Virus record (IMG/VR): IMGVR_UViG_3300036772_000096
Location: 1-20,229 of that record
DNA from: a virus
DNA length: 20,229 bases
Reading direction: 5' to 3' (one strand)
Below the pieces are notes generated by a model, which worked only from the letters and a program-made list of their open reading frames with translations, had not been told where the DNA came from and made no database searches. The position numbers and the translations under genes were made by a program. Positions 11,619 to 18,661 of this stretch are shown here, one piece after another; the first letter of the stretch is position 1; each line of letters begins with the position of its first letter.

Positions 11619-11849
11619 ATGAGTAAAGAAACGGGTGGTTGTGCATTTCCGTATGTTGATAAGTCGCAAAATTCAACAACGTGTGAGGTAACTGAAAATT
11701 ATGGCGACGGTGGCATGACATTGCGTGATTACTTTGCAGCAAGCGCCATGCAACAACTGGTTGTTCATAGCCGTGCAGAACATGATGGGATAGCTAGAAC
11801 TTGCTACCAAATGGCTGACGCAATGCTCAAAGCCCGCGCAGGAGAATAG
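11619..11849 (+). CDS. 76-aa conserved early phage protein
   Basis: ATG 11619 with GGAG 6 nt upstream (a GTG directly before is in frame). Contains GGMTLRDYFAASAMQQL and a C-terminal ARTCYQMADAMLKAR. The MTLRDYFAA.AMQ pattern recurs in many short enterophage accessory proteins; no function is established. Two bases separate it from the next gene. Confidence 0.7.
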   Translation: MSKETGGCAFPYVDKSQNSTTCEVTENYGDGGMTLRDYFAASAMQQLVVHSRAEHDGIARTCYQMADAMLKARAGE

Positions 11850-11851
11850 AT

Positions 11852-12073
11852 ATGGAGAAATTCGAATACTTCGTCATGGATGGCAGGGCGAGATTCAACC
11901 CCGCCGATGCGGCTGTTTATGAGGCTCTGGGTCAGAAGCGCCCAAGCGATAAATATCTGAATCGAGACTGGTCTGGGATGGGTGCTGTTCTTGTTCGTGC
12001 GCCAGTGGTGAATGAAGGTTCAGGTGGGTGCAGTACCTGCGGTGACTTTGAATATTTACGCGATATCACTTGA
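11852..12073 (+). CDS. 73-aa early protein with CxxC
   Basis: ATG 11852, GGAG 7 nt upstream within the previous gene's last codons. Opens MEKFEYFVMDGRARFNPADAAVYEALG and carries GGCSTCGDFEYLRDI near the end, one CxxC only. Soluble and acidic; function unknown. Confidence 0.65.
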   Translation: MEKFEYFVMDGRARFNPADAAVYEALGQKRPSDKYLNRDWSGMGAVLVRAPVVNEGSGGCSTCGDFEYLRDIT

Positions 12074-12132
12074 GTAACTTCCGCATCAGCTTTCACTGAG
12101 AGCTGATTCTGAAACACCCTCGTTGTCCCTAT

Positions 12133-12157
12133 TGCCGCTTAATTGCGGCATTTTTTT
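12133..12157 (+). terminator. intergenic terminator in the PL operon
   Basis: TGCCGC-TTAATT-GCGGCA, a perfect 6-bp stem, followed by TTTTTTT. It would stop PL transcripts that lack N. Confidence 0.8.
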
Positions 12158-12171
12158 AACTGGAGAAAAGT

Positions 12172-12516
12172 ATGGACGACTTAGATTTCTGGGAAGAATG
12201 CATTTCAATTGCGGCTGATGAGTGCGAATTATCAATCAGCAAAGAGCAATTAAGATGCTTGGCTGAGTCGGTAAGTGGCGGCCACGAAAACTACGGAATG
12301 GCTTTCTACTCACCTCCTGACTCTGACAGATATGCAGAAATTGAAAGGGAATGGGAGAGAAAATATAAAGACCTTGAGAAAACATTAAGCAAATACCAGC
12401 GAGACGCTGAAGTAGCCGTGAAGCAAGCATTGCGGGTACACAGTGACGCAAACATAAGCATTGGTGAGTACGGAGAAGTCTTGCATCACGCCGGAAGAAC
12501 CACACGTATTCAATAG
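12172..12516 (+). CDS. conserved phage protein (114 aa)
   Basis: ATG 12172 preceded by GGAG at 7 nt. Reads MDDLDFWEECISIAADECELSISKEQLRCLAE, then HENYGMAFYSPPDSDR, a charged coiled-coil-like helix (about 58-90) and DANISIGEYGEV at the end. I recall close relatives in many enterobacterial prophages, always uncharacterised. A terminator follows at once. Confidence 0.72.
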   Translation: MDDLDFWEECISIAADECELSISKEQLRCLAESVSGGHENYGMAFYSPPDSDRYAEIEREWERKYKDLEKTLSKYQRDAEVAVKQALRVHSDANISIGEYGEVLHHAGRTTRIQ

Positions 12517-12536
12517 CCACCTTCGGGTGGTTTTTT
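12517..12536 (+). terminator. intergenic terminator in the PL operon
   Basis: CCACC-TTCG-GGTGG followed by TTTTTT: a 5-bp stem with a very stable TTCG tetraloop, directly after the stop codon. Confidence 0.82.
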
Positions 12537-12597
12537 ATTGCGTCCATTCCTGAGCGATATCCACTGATGAATGAACACAAACCTAACAGGAGAGAGC

Positions 12598-13623
12598 ATG
12601 AGCGAAGTAACGGATTTAGTCGTCATTGAAAAAGCGAACGCCATGGCGGTGTTTCAGTCAGCTGACCAGGTTGAAGAAATCCTTCAACGTGTTGAGCGTG
12701 AAGTTATGTCCTTTGTGCCTGATGTAACCACGGCGAAGGGCAGAAAGGAGATCGCTTCTCTGGCTTACAAGGTGGCGCAAACCAAAACATATCTCGATGG
12801 TCTGGGTAAAGACCTTGTAGCTGAGTTGAAGGAAATCCCGAAGCTGATTGATGCCAACCGTAAAACGGTGCGTGACCGTCTGGATGCGCTACGCGACAAA
12901 GCTCGTCAACCATTCACCGAGTGGGAAGCCGAACAGGAGCGCATTAAGCAGGAAGAAGAAGCGTTGCGAAAAGCTGAAGATGATAAAAAGCGATTCGAAT
13001 CAGACCATGAACTTGCCCTGCTGATGAATAAGGACTTTGACCGTGAAGCTGCGGAAAAGGTAGCCGAAGCCGAGCGCCAGCGCATTGCTCATGAGGAAGA
13101 GTTAAAGCGCCAGGCAGCGGAACAGGCCAAACGCGAAGCAGCAGAAGCGGCACAACGTGAAATCGACGCAGCGGCAGCCCGTGAGCGTGAGGCGTTGTTA
13201 GCTAAAGAGCGTGCTGAACGTGAGCAGAAGGAAGCCGCAGAGCTTGCAGAGCGCAACCGTATCGCTGCTGAGCAGAAAGCAGAGGCGGATAAGAAGGCGG
13301 CAGCCGAGAAAGCCGAACGTGAGAAGCTGGAAGCTATCGCAGAAACGCAGCGCAAAGCACAGGCAGAAGCTGATCGCATTAAGCGTGAAGCAGACGAAAA
13401 GGAACAAGCTCGTCTGGCAGATGAAAAGCGTATCGCAGATGAAGCAGCAGCCCGCGCAGCAAATATCGAGCATCAGAAAGCCATCAATCACCAAGTAGCC
13501 GTAATTCTTATTAAGGCTGGCATTTCACCGGAATGCGCAAAAGATTGTGTTATTGCCATTGCTAGAAATCAGAACCACGCACTCACTTTAGGCGTAACAC
13601 CACCCGTTCAAATCAACTACTAA
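12598..13623 (+). CDS. long coiled-coil phage protein
   Basis: 341 aa from ATG 12598 (GGAG 5 nt upstream; the ATG at 12571 lacks an RBS). The N-terminal globular part (1-110) includes VTTAKGRKEIASLAYKVAQTKTYLDGLGKDL; residues about 110-290 are an almost unbroken Ala/Glu/Lys/Arg/Gln coiled coil resembling TolA by composition only; a C-terminal domain (about 293-341) ends NHALTLGVTPPVQINY. No signal peptide or membrane segment. It precedes cIII and the erf/ssb recombination genes, so a structural or recombination-scaffold role is possible; not known. Confidence 0.75.
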   Translation: MSEVTDLVVIEKANAMAVFQSADQVEEILQRVEREVMSFVPDVTTAKGRKEIASLAYKVAQTKTYLDGLGKDLVAELKEIPKLIDANRKTVRDRLDALRDKARQPFTEWEAEQERIKQEEEALRKAEDDKKRFESDHELALLMNKDFDREAAEKVAEAERQRIAHEEELKRQAAEQAKREAAEAAQREIDAAAAREREALLAKERAEREQKEAAELAERNRIAAEQKAEADKKAAAEKAEREKLEAIAETQRKAQAEADRIKREADEKEQARLADEKRIADEAAARAANIEHQKAINHQVAVILIKAGISPECAKDCVIAIARNQNHALTLGVTPPVQINY

Positions 13624-13649
13624 TTCAAATCAAATCTAAGGAATAGCCC

Positions 13650-13820
13650 ATGATGTACGCCATCGCTGGGCAGTCCACATCGGGCTGCTCTACCAACTAT
13701 TTGCTAAAAATGCAGTATCACCCATCCAATCGCCTGACATCTGCCAGCTTCACCCCACCACCGAAGAAAAGCTGGCTGGATAAGTTGGTCGATTTTCTTC
13801 GCCAGGAGGGTCAGCCGTGA
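13650..13820 (+). CDS. cIII: CIII-like protein (FtsH inhibitor)
   Basis: 56 aa; AAGGA lies 7 nt before ATG 13650. MMYAIAGQSTSGCSTNYLL matches the lambda CIII opening (MQYAIAGWPVAGCPSESLL), and the closing helix SWLDKLVDFLRQEGQP parallels DGWKRLIDILNQPG, the amphipathic part that blocks FtsH. About 15 residues in the middle (HPSNRLTSASFTPPPK) are unlike lambda. CIII protects CII and so favours lysogeny; the operon position ahead of the recombination genes agrees. Stop overlaps the next start (TGATG). Confidence 0.72.
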   Translation: MMYAIAGQSTSGCSTNYLLKMQYHPSNRLTSASFTPPPKKSWLDKLVDFLRQEGQP

Positions 13821-13924
13821 TGAGCCAGCAACCGGCACCAAAAATGCCAGAGCCTGAGTTTCTGGCAGCGATGAAAGAAATGTTAGGCGCCAAGTTACCT
13901 GAGCCGCAGAAGGAGGGAGCATGA
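13820..13924 (+). CDS. 34-aa peptide after cIII
   Basis: ATG 13820 in TGATG overlap with the cIII stop, AGGAGGG about 10 nt upstream; ends in ATGA overlap with the next gene. Sequence MSQQPAPKMPEPEFLAAMKEMLGAKLPEPQKEGA: Pro/Glu-rich with one short helix. The position is that of kil in lambda and P22, but there is no similarity I can point to. Confidence 0.5.
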   Translation: MSQQPAPKMPEPEFLAAMKEMLGAKLPEPQKEGA

Positions 13925-14106
13925 CCACTAATCCCCCGCAATTAGCCACCACACTAGCTATCAGCAGCATCTGGCGAGTCGCTTACATACGAAGCGCTCT
14001 TGAGTATCGGAAGGCTGGAAGACGCAAAGAGAAGCGCCTGGCATTACATGCAGCATTTCTGGAAAAGATGAACTCACGCGAGCTACTCGGCCCCGCGCCG
14101 TTCTGA
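13921..14106 (+). CDS. 61-aa basic protein before the annealase
   Basis: ATG 13921, GGAGG about 5 nt upstream, coupled by ATGA to the 34-aa ORF. Contains a moderately hydrophobic N-terminal part (ATTLAISSIWRVAYIRSAL) then a basic helix (EYRKAGRRKEKRLALHAAFLEKM). It could be a Kil-type or other host-modulating peptide; no family recognised. Confidence 0.6.
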   Translation: MTTNPPQLATTLAISSIWRVAYIRSALEYRKAGRRKEKRLALHAAFLEKMNSRELLGPAPF

Positions 14107-14114
14107 GGTTAATG

Positions 14115-14741
14115 ATGGAAACGAAATTGGTTTACAAAGCAATCAGCGCAGTAGCCGCAGAACTGGCAACGCAAGGGATTCAGAAGCACAGACACCAAGG
14201 CAGTCAGGTTAATTATGCGTTCCGTGGCATTGACGCCGTTTATAACGCGCTGGCCCCGGCACTGGTTAAGCATGGATTGCTTATTCTCCCACGCTGCACA
14301 GAGCGCTCTTCATGCGATCGCACAAGCAAGAATGGCGGTGCACTGTTTTATATCACTGTGCGTGCTGAGTTCGATTTCGTCAGTACTGAGGACGGCAGCA
14401 TTCACACGGTTGTGACTTATGGCGAAGCAATGGACAGCGGGGACAAGGCTACCAACAAAGCCATGTCGATCGCCTACAAATACGCAGCATTCCAGGCTTT
14501 CTGTATTCCAACGGAAGAAACCGCGATTGATGCAGATGCCGAAGTTCACCAGGTAGCAACTCGCAATCCTGATGAGGTACTGAAGGACTTTACATCTCAG
14601 GCGGCAGACTGCCAAAGCGTTGCTGAACTGGCTGGAATCTACAAGTCAGCATGGAATGCACTGGCGGCGGCACCAGAACAACAACAGAAATGCGTAGACG
14701 TGTACAAGACGCGCGGCGCAGAACTCAAACAGGCGGCATAA
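14115..14741 (+). CDS. erf: Erf-family single-strand annealing protein
   Basis: 208 aa from the second of two adjacent ATGs (14115), which puts GAGG at 6 nt; the first (14112) is too close. Family features: NYAFRGIDAVYNALAPALVKHGL (about 32-55), the EAMDSGDKATNKAMSIAYKYAAFQAFCIPTEE region (about 113-143) typical of P22 Erf/ERF-superfamily proteins, and a charged C-terminal half. It anneals complementary ssDNA, circularising or recombining phage genomes. Its stop abuts the ssb start (TAAATG), so the pair is co-translated. Confidence 0.9.
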   Translation: METKLVYKAISAVAAELATQGIQKHRHQGSQVNYAFRGIDAVYNALAPALVKHGLLILPRCTERSSCDRTSKNGGALFYITVRAEFDFVSTEDGSIHTVVTYGEAMDSGDKATNKAMSIAYKYAAFQAFCIPTEETAIDADAEVHQVATRNPDEVLKDFTSQAADCQSVAELAGIYKSAWNALAAAPEQQQKCVDVYKTRGAELKQAA

Positions 14742-15263
14742 ATGGCAAGTAGAGGCGTAAACAAAGTAATTTTGGTCGGTAATTTGGGCAACGATCCGGA
14801 AGTTCGCTACCTACCAAACGGTGGCGCGGTTGCCAATCTCACCCTGGCGACATCGGAATCGTGGCGGGATAAACAAACTGGTGAAACCAAAGAAAAGACT
14901 GAGTGGCACCGTGTTGTGCTGTTCGGGAAGTTGGCAGAAGTAGCCGGGGAATATCTGCGAAAAGGCTCGCAAATCTACATTGAAGGTAAGCTGAATACTC
15001 GCAAATGGACAGACCAGGCAGGAGTCGAGAAGTACACCACGGAGATTCACGTCAATGTGGGCGGCACCATGCAGATGCTTGGAGGCAAACAGGAGGGCGC
15101 ATCGAAAAATGGTGGACCGGCGAATAAGCAGCAACAGGGACGACCACAGCAGCAAAGCCAGCCAACGGCACCGCAGAACGAACCACCTATGGATTTTGAC
15201 GACGATATACCTTTTGCACCGGTAACACTCCCCTTCCCTCGTCACGCTATTCACTCGCTTTAA
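14742..15263 (+). CDS. ssb: single-stranded DNA-binding protein with C-terminal extension
   Basis: 173 aa. OB fold 1-108 ([39 protein letters not shown] ... [15 protein letters not shown]) as in bacterial SSB, then a Gln/Pro-rich linker (115-148) and the acidic tip MDFDDDIPF (150-158). That tip normally ends the protein and binds partner proteins; here 15 residues follow ([15 protein letters not shown]). It directly follows erf and likely coats ssDNA for annealing and replication. The start relies on AGGCGG just upstream. Confidence 0.95.
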   Translation: MASRGVNKVILVGNLGNDPEVRYLPNGGAVANLTLATSESWRDKQTGETKEKTEWHRVVLFGKLAEVAGEYLRKGSQIYIEGKLNTRKWTDQAGVEKYTTEIHVNVGGTMQMLGGKQEGASKNGGPANKQQQGRPQQQSQPTAPQNEPPMDFDDDIPFAPVTLPFPRHAIHSL

Positions 15264-15280
15264 CTCATTAAGGACGCGCT

Positions 15281-15583
15281 ATGCCATCACCTCAACTCGG
15301 GGCGACCAACCCACGCCTGTGCTCTGCCAAAACAAAGGCTGAGGTGTTGGCGAACGTTGCGAAATATCTGACTGAATCGCTGGGAAGTCACACCCCAGTA
15401 GAAACCAAGCAGCAGCGCATGGAACGCCAGGCAGACTCATACGCCGACAGCCGGTTACGCATCATCAACCGGGAAGCCTCGTTCCAGCCAGCATTCCAGA
15501 TTGTCGGCCCTCACCAACCACATGAAATTGACGACCGTTCACGCGTCCGCCTCGGTCGCTTCGGTCATCGCATCAGCGACTAA
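15281..15583 (+). CDS. Abc2-like RecBCD modulator
   Basis: 100 aa; AAGGA 6 nt before the ATG. The N-terminus MPSPQLGATNPRLCSAKTKAEVL resembles, from memory, P22 Abc2 (MPAPLYGADDPRRCSGNSVSEVL); total length is also similar (about 96 aa). The C-terminal part differs. Abc2 binds RecC and alters RecBCD so phage ends survive, working with Erf. The location after erf/ssb supports this, but the similarity is limited to the first 25 residues. Confidence 0.6.
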   Translation: MPSPQLGATNPRLCSAKTKAEVLANVAKYLTESLGSHTPVETKQQRMERQADSYADSRLRIINREASFQPAFQIVGPHQPHEIDDRSRVRLGRFGHRISD

Positions 15584-15591
15584 GGATAAAC

Positions 15592-15888
15592 ATGAAACTA
15601 AATATCGAAATCGGTAAATACGTCATTACCGGAAACACTCACGACCTCATTTTGCACGAGAAGCGAATTGTCGAGAAGGGTGATAACGCTGGGAAGGAAA
15701 CGCTGGCGCGCATTGGCTACTACTCCAAATTTGAGAACCTGGTGAAGGAACTACACCACCGGGAAATTCTCGCATCGGATGCCCAGACATTACAGGCGCT
15801 GGTTCTGCATATCGAAACCCTCGGCCTGACCATCAGCAAAGCGATATCTGAATACGTGGAGCGAGAACATGCGCAGCAATCAGTATGA
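15592..15888 (+). CDS. DUF5405-like early protein
   Basis: 98 aa; AAGGA about 6 nt upstream, 8 bp after the Abc2-like gene. MKLNIEIGKYVITGNTHDLILHEKRIVEKGDNAGKE forms a beta-rich N-terminal part, then ARIGYYSKFENLVKELHHREIL and a helical end. I recall similar DUF5405 proteins near recombination genes of enterophages. Position is that expected for an Abc1 partner, but I cannot show homology. Overlaps the next gene by 20 bp. Confidence 0.68.
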   Translation: MKLNIEIGKYVITGNTHDLILHEKRIVEKGDNAGKETLARIGYYSKFENLVKELHHREILASDAQTLQALVLHIETLGLTISKAISEYVEREHAQQSV

Positions 15889-16033
15889 CGCCAACTTAAC
15901 ACCCAGCGACTTGAAGATAGGCCGCAGACAGCGGCCAATGCCAAGTGAAGCAGAGCTTAAAGCACGGCATAGCTTCCCCGGCCCGGACAATAACCGGCAC
16001 ATCGACGCATTCATTAAGACGACTAAGCACTGA
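15869..16033 (+). CDS. 54-aa basic protein
   Basis: ATG 15869, GGAG 7 nt upstream inside the preceding gene. Sequence MRSNQYDANLTPSDLKIGRRQRPMPSEAELKARHSFPGPDNNRH: basic, Pro-rich, probably little fixed structure. The good RBS and tight context support expression. Function unknown. Confidence 0.6.
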   Translation: MRSNQYDANLTPSDLKIGRRQRPMPSEAELKARHSFPGPDNNRHIDAFIKTTKH

Positions 16034-16043
16034 GGGATAAGAG

Positions 16044-16568
16044 ATGGAATTATACGAAATTGAAGGTTTCTTGCGCGGTAAATGCCTGCCCGGTGATTTG
16101 CTGGTAGGAGAAAGCAATGCTCAATACCTTTTTCGCAAACTGAAAGAGCGTGATGCGCTGGAGCGTGAACTTTGCATGTCGGAGGCAAAATGCAAAGGTT
16201 ACTTTTCCGACGCAGCGGTTGCATCACTCAAGTGCGATGCGCTGGTTGCGGAGAATGTAGGGCTGAAGAAATTTGGTGAAAGACTTTCAGAAATGCACAG
16301 CGACCTAAACGGGACTGGAACTGGAACTCAGGGGTGCCAAGAGGCGCACATACAGCAAGTTGCAATTGAGGCGGCAATTGAGGCTTTCGACGAATTAGAA
16401 ACCCCAGCCACAGACGCAGCTATTGCAGAGCTAAAGGTGCAGGGTGTGGATATGGCAATAGAGCATCTGATTAAAAAATTCGAAGGAACTGGCGGTGTAG
16501 GCGTTCCAGTTATGGCGCTGGAATGGCTGGCTAAAGAGCTGCGCAAGGAGTCAGGAAATGAGCAATAA
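16044..16568 (+). CDS. Ead/Ea22-like accessory protein
   Basis: 174 aa with GAGGG about 9 nt upstream of ATG. Helical central region (FRKLKERDALERELCMSEAKCKG) and a C-terminal module TPATDAAIAELKVQGVDMAIEHLI ... VPVMALEWLAKELRKES that recurs in Ea22/Ead-type phage proteins. A short repeat GTGTGT (about 92-97) is seen. Such genes form variable mosaics late in the PL operon; function unknown. Stop overlaps the next start by 11 bp. Confidence 0.68.
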   Translation: MELYEIEGFLRGKCLPGDLLVGESNAQYLFRKLKERDALERELCMSEAKCKGYFSDAAVASLKCDALVAENVGLKKFGERLSEMHSDLNGTGTGTQGCQEAHIQQVAIEAAIEAFDELETPATDAAIAELKVQGVDMAIEHLIKKFEGTGGVGVPVMALEWLAKELRKESGNEQ

Positions 16569-17055
16569 CATCGAGCTTATGCAGCATGCGCTGGGCATCA
16601 ACGAGCGTAACCGGCAGTCGTACCGTAATTATTTTCTCGCTGGGGATGGGCATGCGGATAATTCGAAGTGGCAGGAGTTAGTTTCTGATGGCTGCGCCAC
16701 ATCGCGCCAAGCACCAGATTTTGTCGGCGGCGGTGTTTTGTATCACGTCACAGACAAGGGTGAGGCGTTAGCCATTGCAGCATTACCGGAGCCTAAAAAG
16801 CGGACTCGATACGAAGAATACCAGCATGCTGATTGCGGTAACTCGTTTGCTGAGTGGCTTGGCATAAACAGCCCTGAGTTTGAGTATCGGGAAACAGGTT
16901 TTCTTACTGGAAAATATGAATACCGCATGCTGCGTCGCTGCTGGGACTACAGCGCTGATATAGCGGGTAACTGGTGCGATACGAAGAAAGCAGCAAAGGC
17001 CAGCTACAAAGAAGCGCTAAAGAAGCACCGGGAGGATATTCGCGATGAGCAATAA
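16558..17055 (+). CDS. phage accessory protein, possibly two modules
   Basis: 165 aa; AAGGAG about 7 nt upstream. Residues 1-75 (MQHALGINERNRQSYRNYFLAGDGHADNSKWQELVSDGCA ... VLYHVTDKGEALA) look like a small winged-helix-type module ending in the VTDKGE turn; residues 80-165 (RYEEYQHADCGNSFAEWLGI ... YRMLRRCWDYSADIAGNW) form a second, charged part. Begins MSNNIE, as does the next gene. Function unknown. Confidence 0.65.
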   Translation: MSNNIELMQHALGINERNRQSYRNYFLAGDGHADNSKWQELVSDGCATSRQAPDFVGGGVLYHVTDKGEALAIAALPEPKKRTRYEEYQHADCGNSFAEWLGINSPEFEYRETGFLTGKYEYRMLRRCWDYSADIAGNWCDTKKAAKASYKEALKKHREDIRDEQ

Positions 17056-17515
17056 CATCGAAGCGCTGATAGCCAGCATTAAACCTGATTTGGTTATGCT
17101 GTGTGATAGCGAAGAATTAACAGCAGAGCGCCGCGAAGCACTATCTCGTATCGTTGAGCATCTAACCCCGCCAAATCTCCTAGCACTGATAGCGGCGCTG
17201 GAGCAGGCGAAGCAAGAAAAAGCAGAGCTCGTAAATTTTTACGAAAACTCGCTTTGCCTTTTGCTTCCTGATTGTCGATATATGGATCCGCCAGATGGTG
17301 GAAATGTCACGCCACTGGCGCAAGTTCAGCGCATGGTTGCAGATTATCAGCAGCGCATAGCCGAACTAGAAGCCGCAGCGGTTAAGCCAGTGAAACTACC
17401 CCCTGTCTTTTGGTATGAACATGACGATTTATCCCGCGACGTTCCCGTGATGGATGCGCGGAAGGTAAAGAAAGCAATCCGCGCCGCTGGCGGTTCTGTT
17501 GTGGGGAGTGAGTGA
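17045..17515 (+). CDS. Ea22-like accessory protein
   Basis: 156 aa; overlaps the preceding gene by 11 bp, with GGAGG about 11 nt upstream. MSNNIEALIASIKPDLVMLCDSEELTAERREALSRIVEHLTPPNLLALIAALEQAKQEKAEL is a helical N-terminal region common in Ea22/Ead-type proteins; a coiled segment (QQRIAELEAAA) and a C-terminal tail with RDVPVMDARKVKKAIRAAG follow. Function unknown; probably dispensable. Confidence 0.68.
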   Translation: MSNNIEALIASIKPDLVMLCDSEELTAERREALSRIVEHLTPPNLLALIAALEQAKQEKAELVNFYENSLCLLLPDCRYMDPPDGGNVTPLAQVQRMVADYQQRIAELEAAAVKPVKLPPVFWYEHDDLSRDVPVMDARKVKKAIRAAGGSVVGSE

Positions 17516-17516
17516 G

Positions 17517-17762
17517 ATGGCAAAGCTAACTAACTACCAGCGCAATACCCTCAAGGCCATCGATAGTGGTGCAGTGATGTTGCGGGCCAAATTCGACAGA
17601 TATTTCTGGCAGGAATCAGACCAGCTTTGCTCTGCGGTCGGCAGGCGATTGAAGTCAAAGGGGTTGATTAGAACGGTTTATCTTAATTCGGTGAGAGATA
17701 AGGTCGAACTAACCAATGCTGGTCGAGCTGAATTGCATGGAGAGGATAAAAATAATGGCTAA
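17517..17762 (+). CDS. small winged-helix-like protein
   Basis: 81 aa from ATG 17517 (GGAG 8 nt upstream). MAKLTNYQRNTLKAIDSGAV ... QLCSAVGRRLKSKGLIRTVYLNSVRDKVELTNAGRAEL has the helix-helix-wing pattern and LTNAGRAEL ending common in winged-helix proteins. It could be a DNA-binding accessory regulator. Start overlaps the previous stop region (GTGAGATG); end overlaps the next gene by 8 bp. Confidence 0.65.
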   Translation: MAKLTNYQRNTLKAIDSGAVMLRAKFDRYFWQESDQLCSAVGRRLKSKGLIRTVYLNSVRDKVELTNAGRAELHGEDKNNG

Positions 17763-17937
17763 TCGCACAAGCAATAGAGCTATACGCCGCACCCTGTTAG
17801 CTGGTCGAGCGGGTAAGTTTCGCTTCAGCAATCGCCTGGCTGTGATATTTCACATTGATGGATTTCAGGCTGTTACATGGAAAGACTCAATCGCATCACA
17901 AAACAGGGCCGATAAACGCAGGATGACAACGTTATGA
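17755..17937 (+). CDS. 60-aa basic protein
   Basis: ATG 17755, AGGA 8 nt upstream. MANRTSNRAIRRTLLAGRAGKFRFSNRLAVIFHIDGFQAVTWKDSIASQNR: N-terminal half basic with several Arg; middle beta-like. Coupled by ATGA to the next gene. Function unknown. Confidence 0.6.
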   Translation: MANRTSNRAIRRTLLAGRAGKFRFSNRLAVIFHIDGFQAVTWKDSIASQNRADKRRMTTL

Positions 17938-18305
17938 CAACCAATCTGAGCACTGAGCGCCTGGAGCAATTCATTCGCCAACCACTGGATAACGGACTGA
18001 CACGCGGCGAACAAATGGAAATGTCCCGCGAGCTACTGGCATTGCGGGAAGCGAGTAAGCAGGTGGTTGCGTGGACTGAGAAGTGTGAAATAACGAACAT
18101 GCAGGCTACAGGGTTATACCTGCGCGGATTTCCTGACAACTCGCAAGGGCGTGACATCCCACTCTATACAGCATCACAGCCAGCCGTAGTTCCTGATGAG
18201 GTTACCTTTGAGCAAGCAATGATGGAGTCCTACAAACTTAGCCCCGCCGAAGCATATCAGAAAGCATGGAATGCCTGTCTCGCTGTCATACTCAACGCCA
18301 AATAG
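17934..18305 (+). CDS. Ead-like accessory protein, last gene of the PL operon
   Basis: 123 aa, ATGA overlap with the preceding stop. MTTNLSTERLEQFIRQPLDNGLTRGEQMEMSRELLALREA is an N-terminal helical module widely shared among Ead/Ea22-type phage proteins; the C-terminal part (PDEVTFEQAMMESYKLSPAEAYQKAWNACLAVIL) is another common module. Modular recombination of such parts is typical here. Function unknown. Confidence 0.7.
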   Translation: MTTNLSTERLEQFIRQPLDNGLTRGEQMEMSRELLALREASKQVVAWTEKCEITNMQATGLYLRGFPDNSQGRDIPLYTASQPAVVPDEVTFEQAMMESYKLSPAEAYQKAWNACLAVILNAK

Positions 18306-18344
18306 TCCAAATGTGAACCATAGCCACTAATTCACCACCCACTA

Positions 18345-18390
18345 AGCTCACATAAGAGCCATTACATCAACAATGGTTTACCTGTGAGCT
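18345..18390. repeat. nested inverted repeat between operon end and AlpA gene
   Basis: AGCTCACA (18345-18352) pairs perfectly with TGTGAGCT (18383-18390). Inside, CCATT (18359-18363) pairs with AATGG (18372-18376). The 18306-18466 gap has no ORF. It could be an RNA hairpin in the operon tail or a DNA site for excisionase. Confidence 0.5.
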
Positions 18391-18431
18391 AATCGCTTCA
18401 AATTATCAGATTTAAGACCATATATAACCCG

Positions 18432-18451
18432 CCGCCGAGAGCGGTTTTTTT
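18432..18451 (+). terminator. terminator before the AlpA-like gene
   Basis: CCGC-CGAGA-GCGG followed by a run of seven T. It would end PL transcripts lacking N and so limit expression of the excisionase-like gene to N-dependent conditions. Confidence 0.75.
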
Positions 18452-18466
18452 GTGCCTGGAGGAATT

Positions 18467-18661
18467 ATGATTAGCGAGACAAGCCCACTCATTCAGGAAA
18501 GTGAAGTGATGAATATCCTTGGGATTTCATCGCGTCAGACAATCTGGAATTACACGAATCAACACAACTTCCCGAAGCCAATCAGGACCAGGCCGAAAGC
18601 CTATCTTCGGGAAGCTGTAAACGAATGGATTATCAAAGGCGGCGTCAACCAACCTTCTTGA
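18467..18661 (+). CDS. AlpA-family / excisionase-like DNA-binding protein
   Basis: 64 aa; GGAGG is 4 nt before ATG 18467. LIQESEVMNILGISSRQTIWNYTNQHNFPKPIRTRPKAYLREAVNEWI follows the AlpA (HTH_17/MerR-like) pattern: HTH, wing with FPKP, then a helix with the W. Such proteins act as Xis or as activators of integrase genes. It lies next to int but on the opposite strand, the 3' ends overlapping by 17 bp, and is the last PL-directed gene, so its expression is tied to lytic growth, as needed for an excisionase. Confidence 0.75.
   Translation: MISETSPLIQESEVMNILGISSRQTIWNYTNQHNFPKPIRTRPKAYLREAVNEWIIKGGVNQPS

Noticed and set aside
12704-13494. Long minus-strand and alternate-frame ORFs opposite the coiled-coil gene
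   Set aside because: They are by-products of the repetitive Ala/Glu/Lys codons; no ribosome sites and low-complexity Ser/Ala-rich translations.
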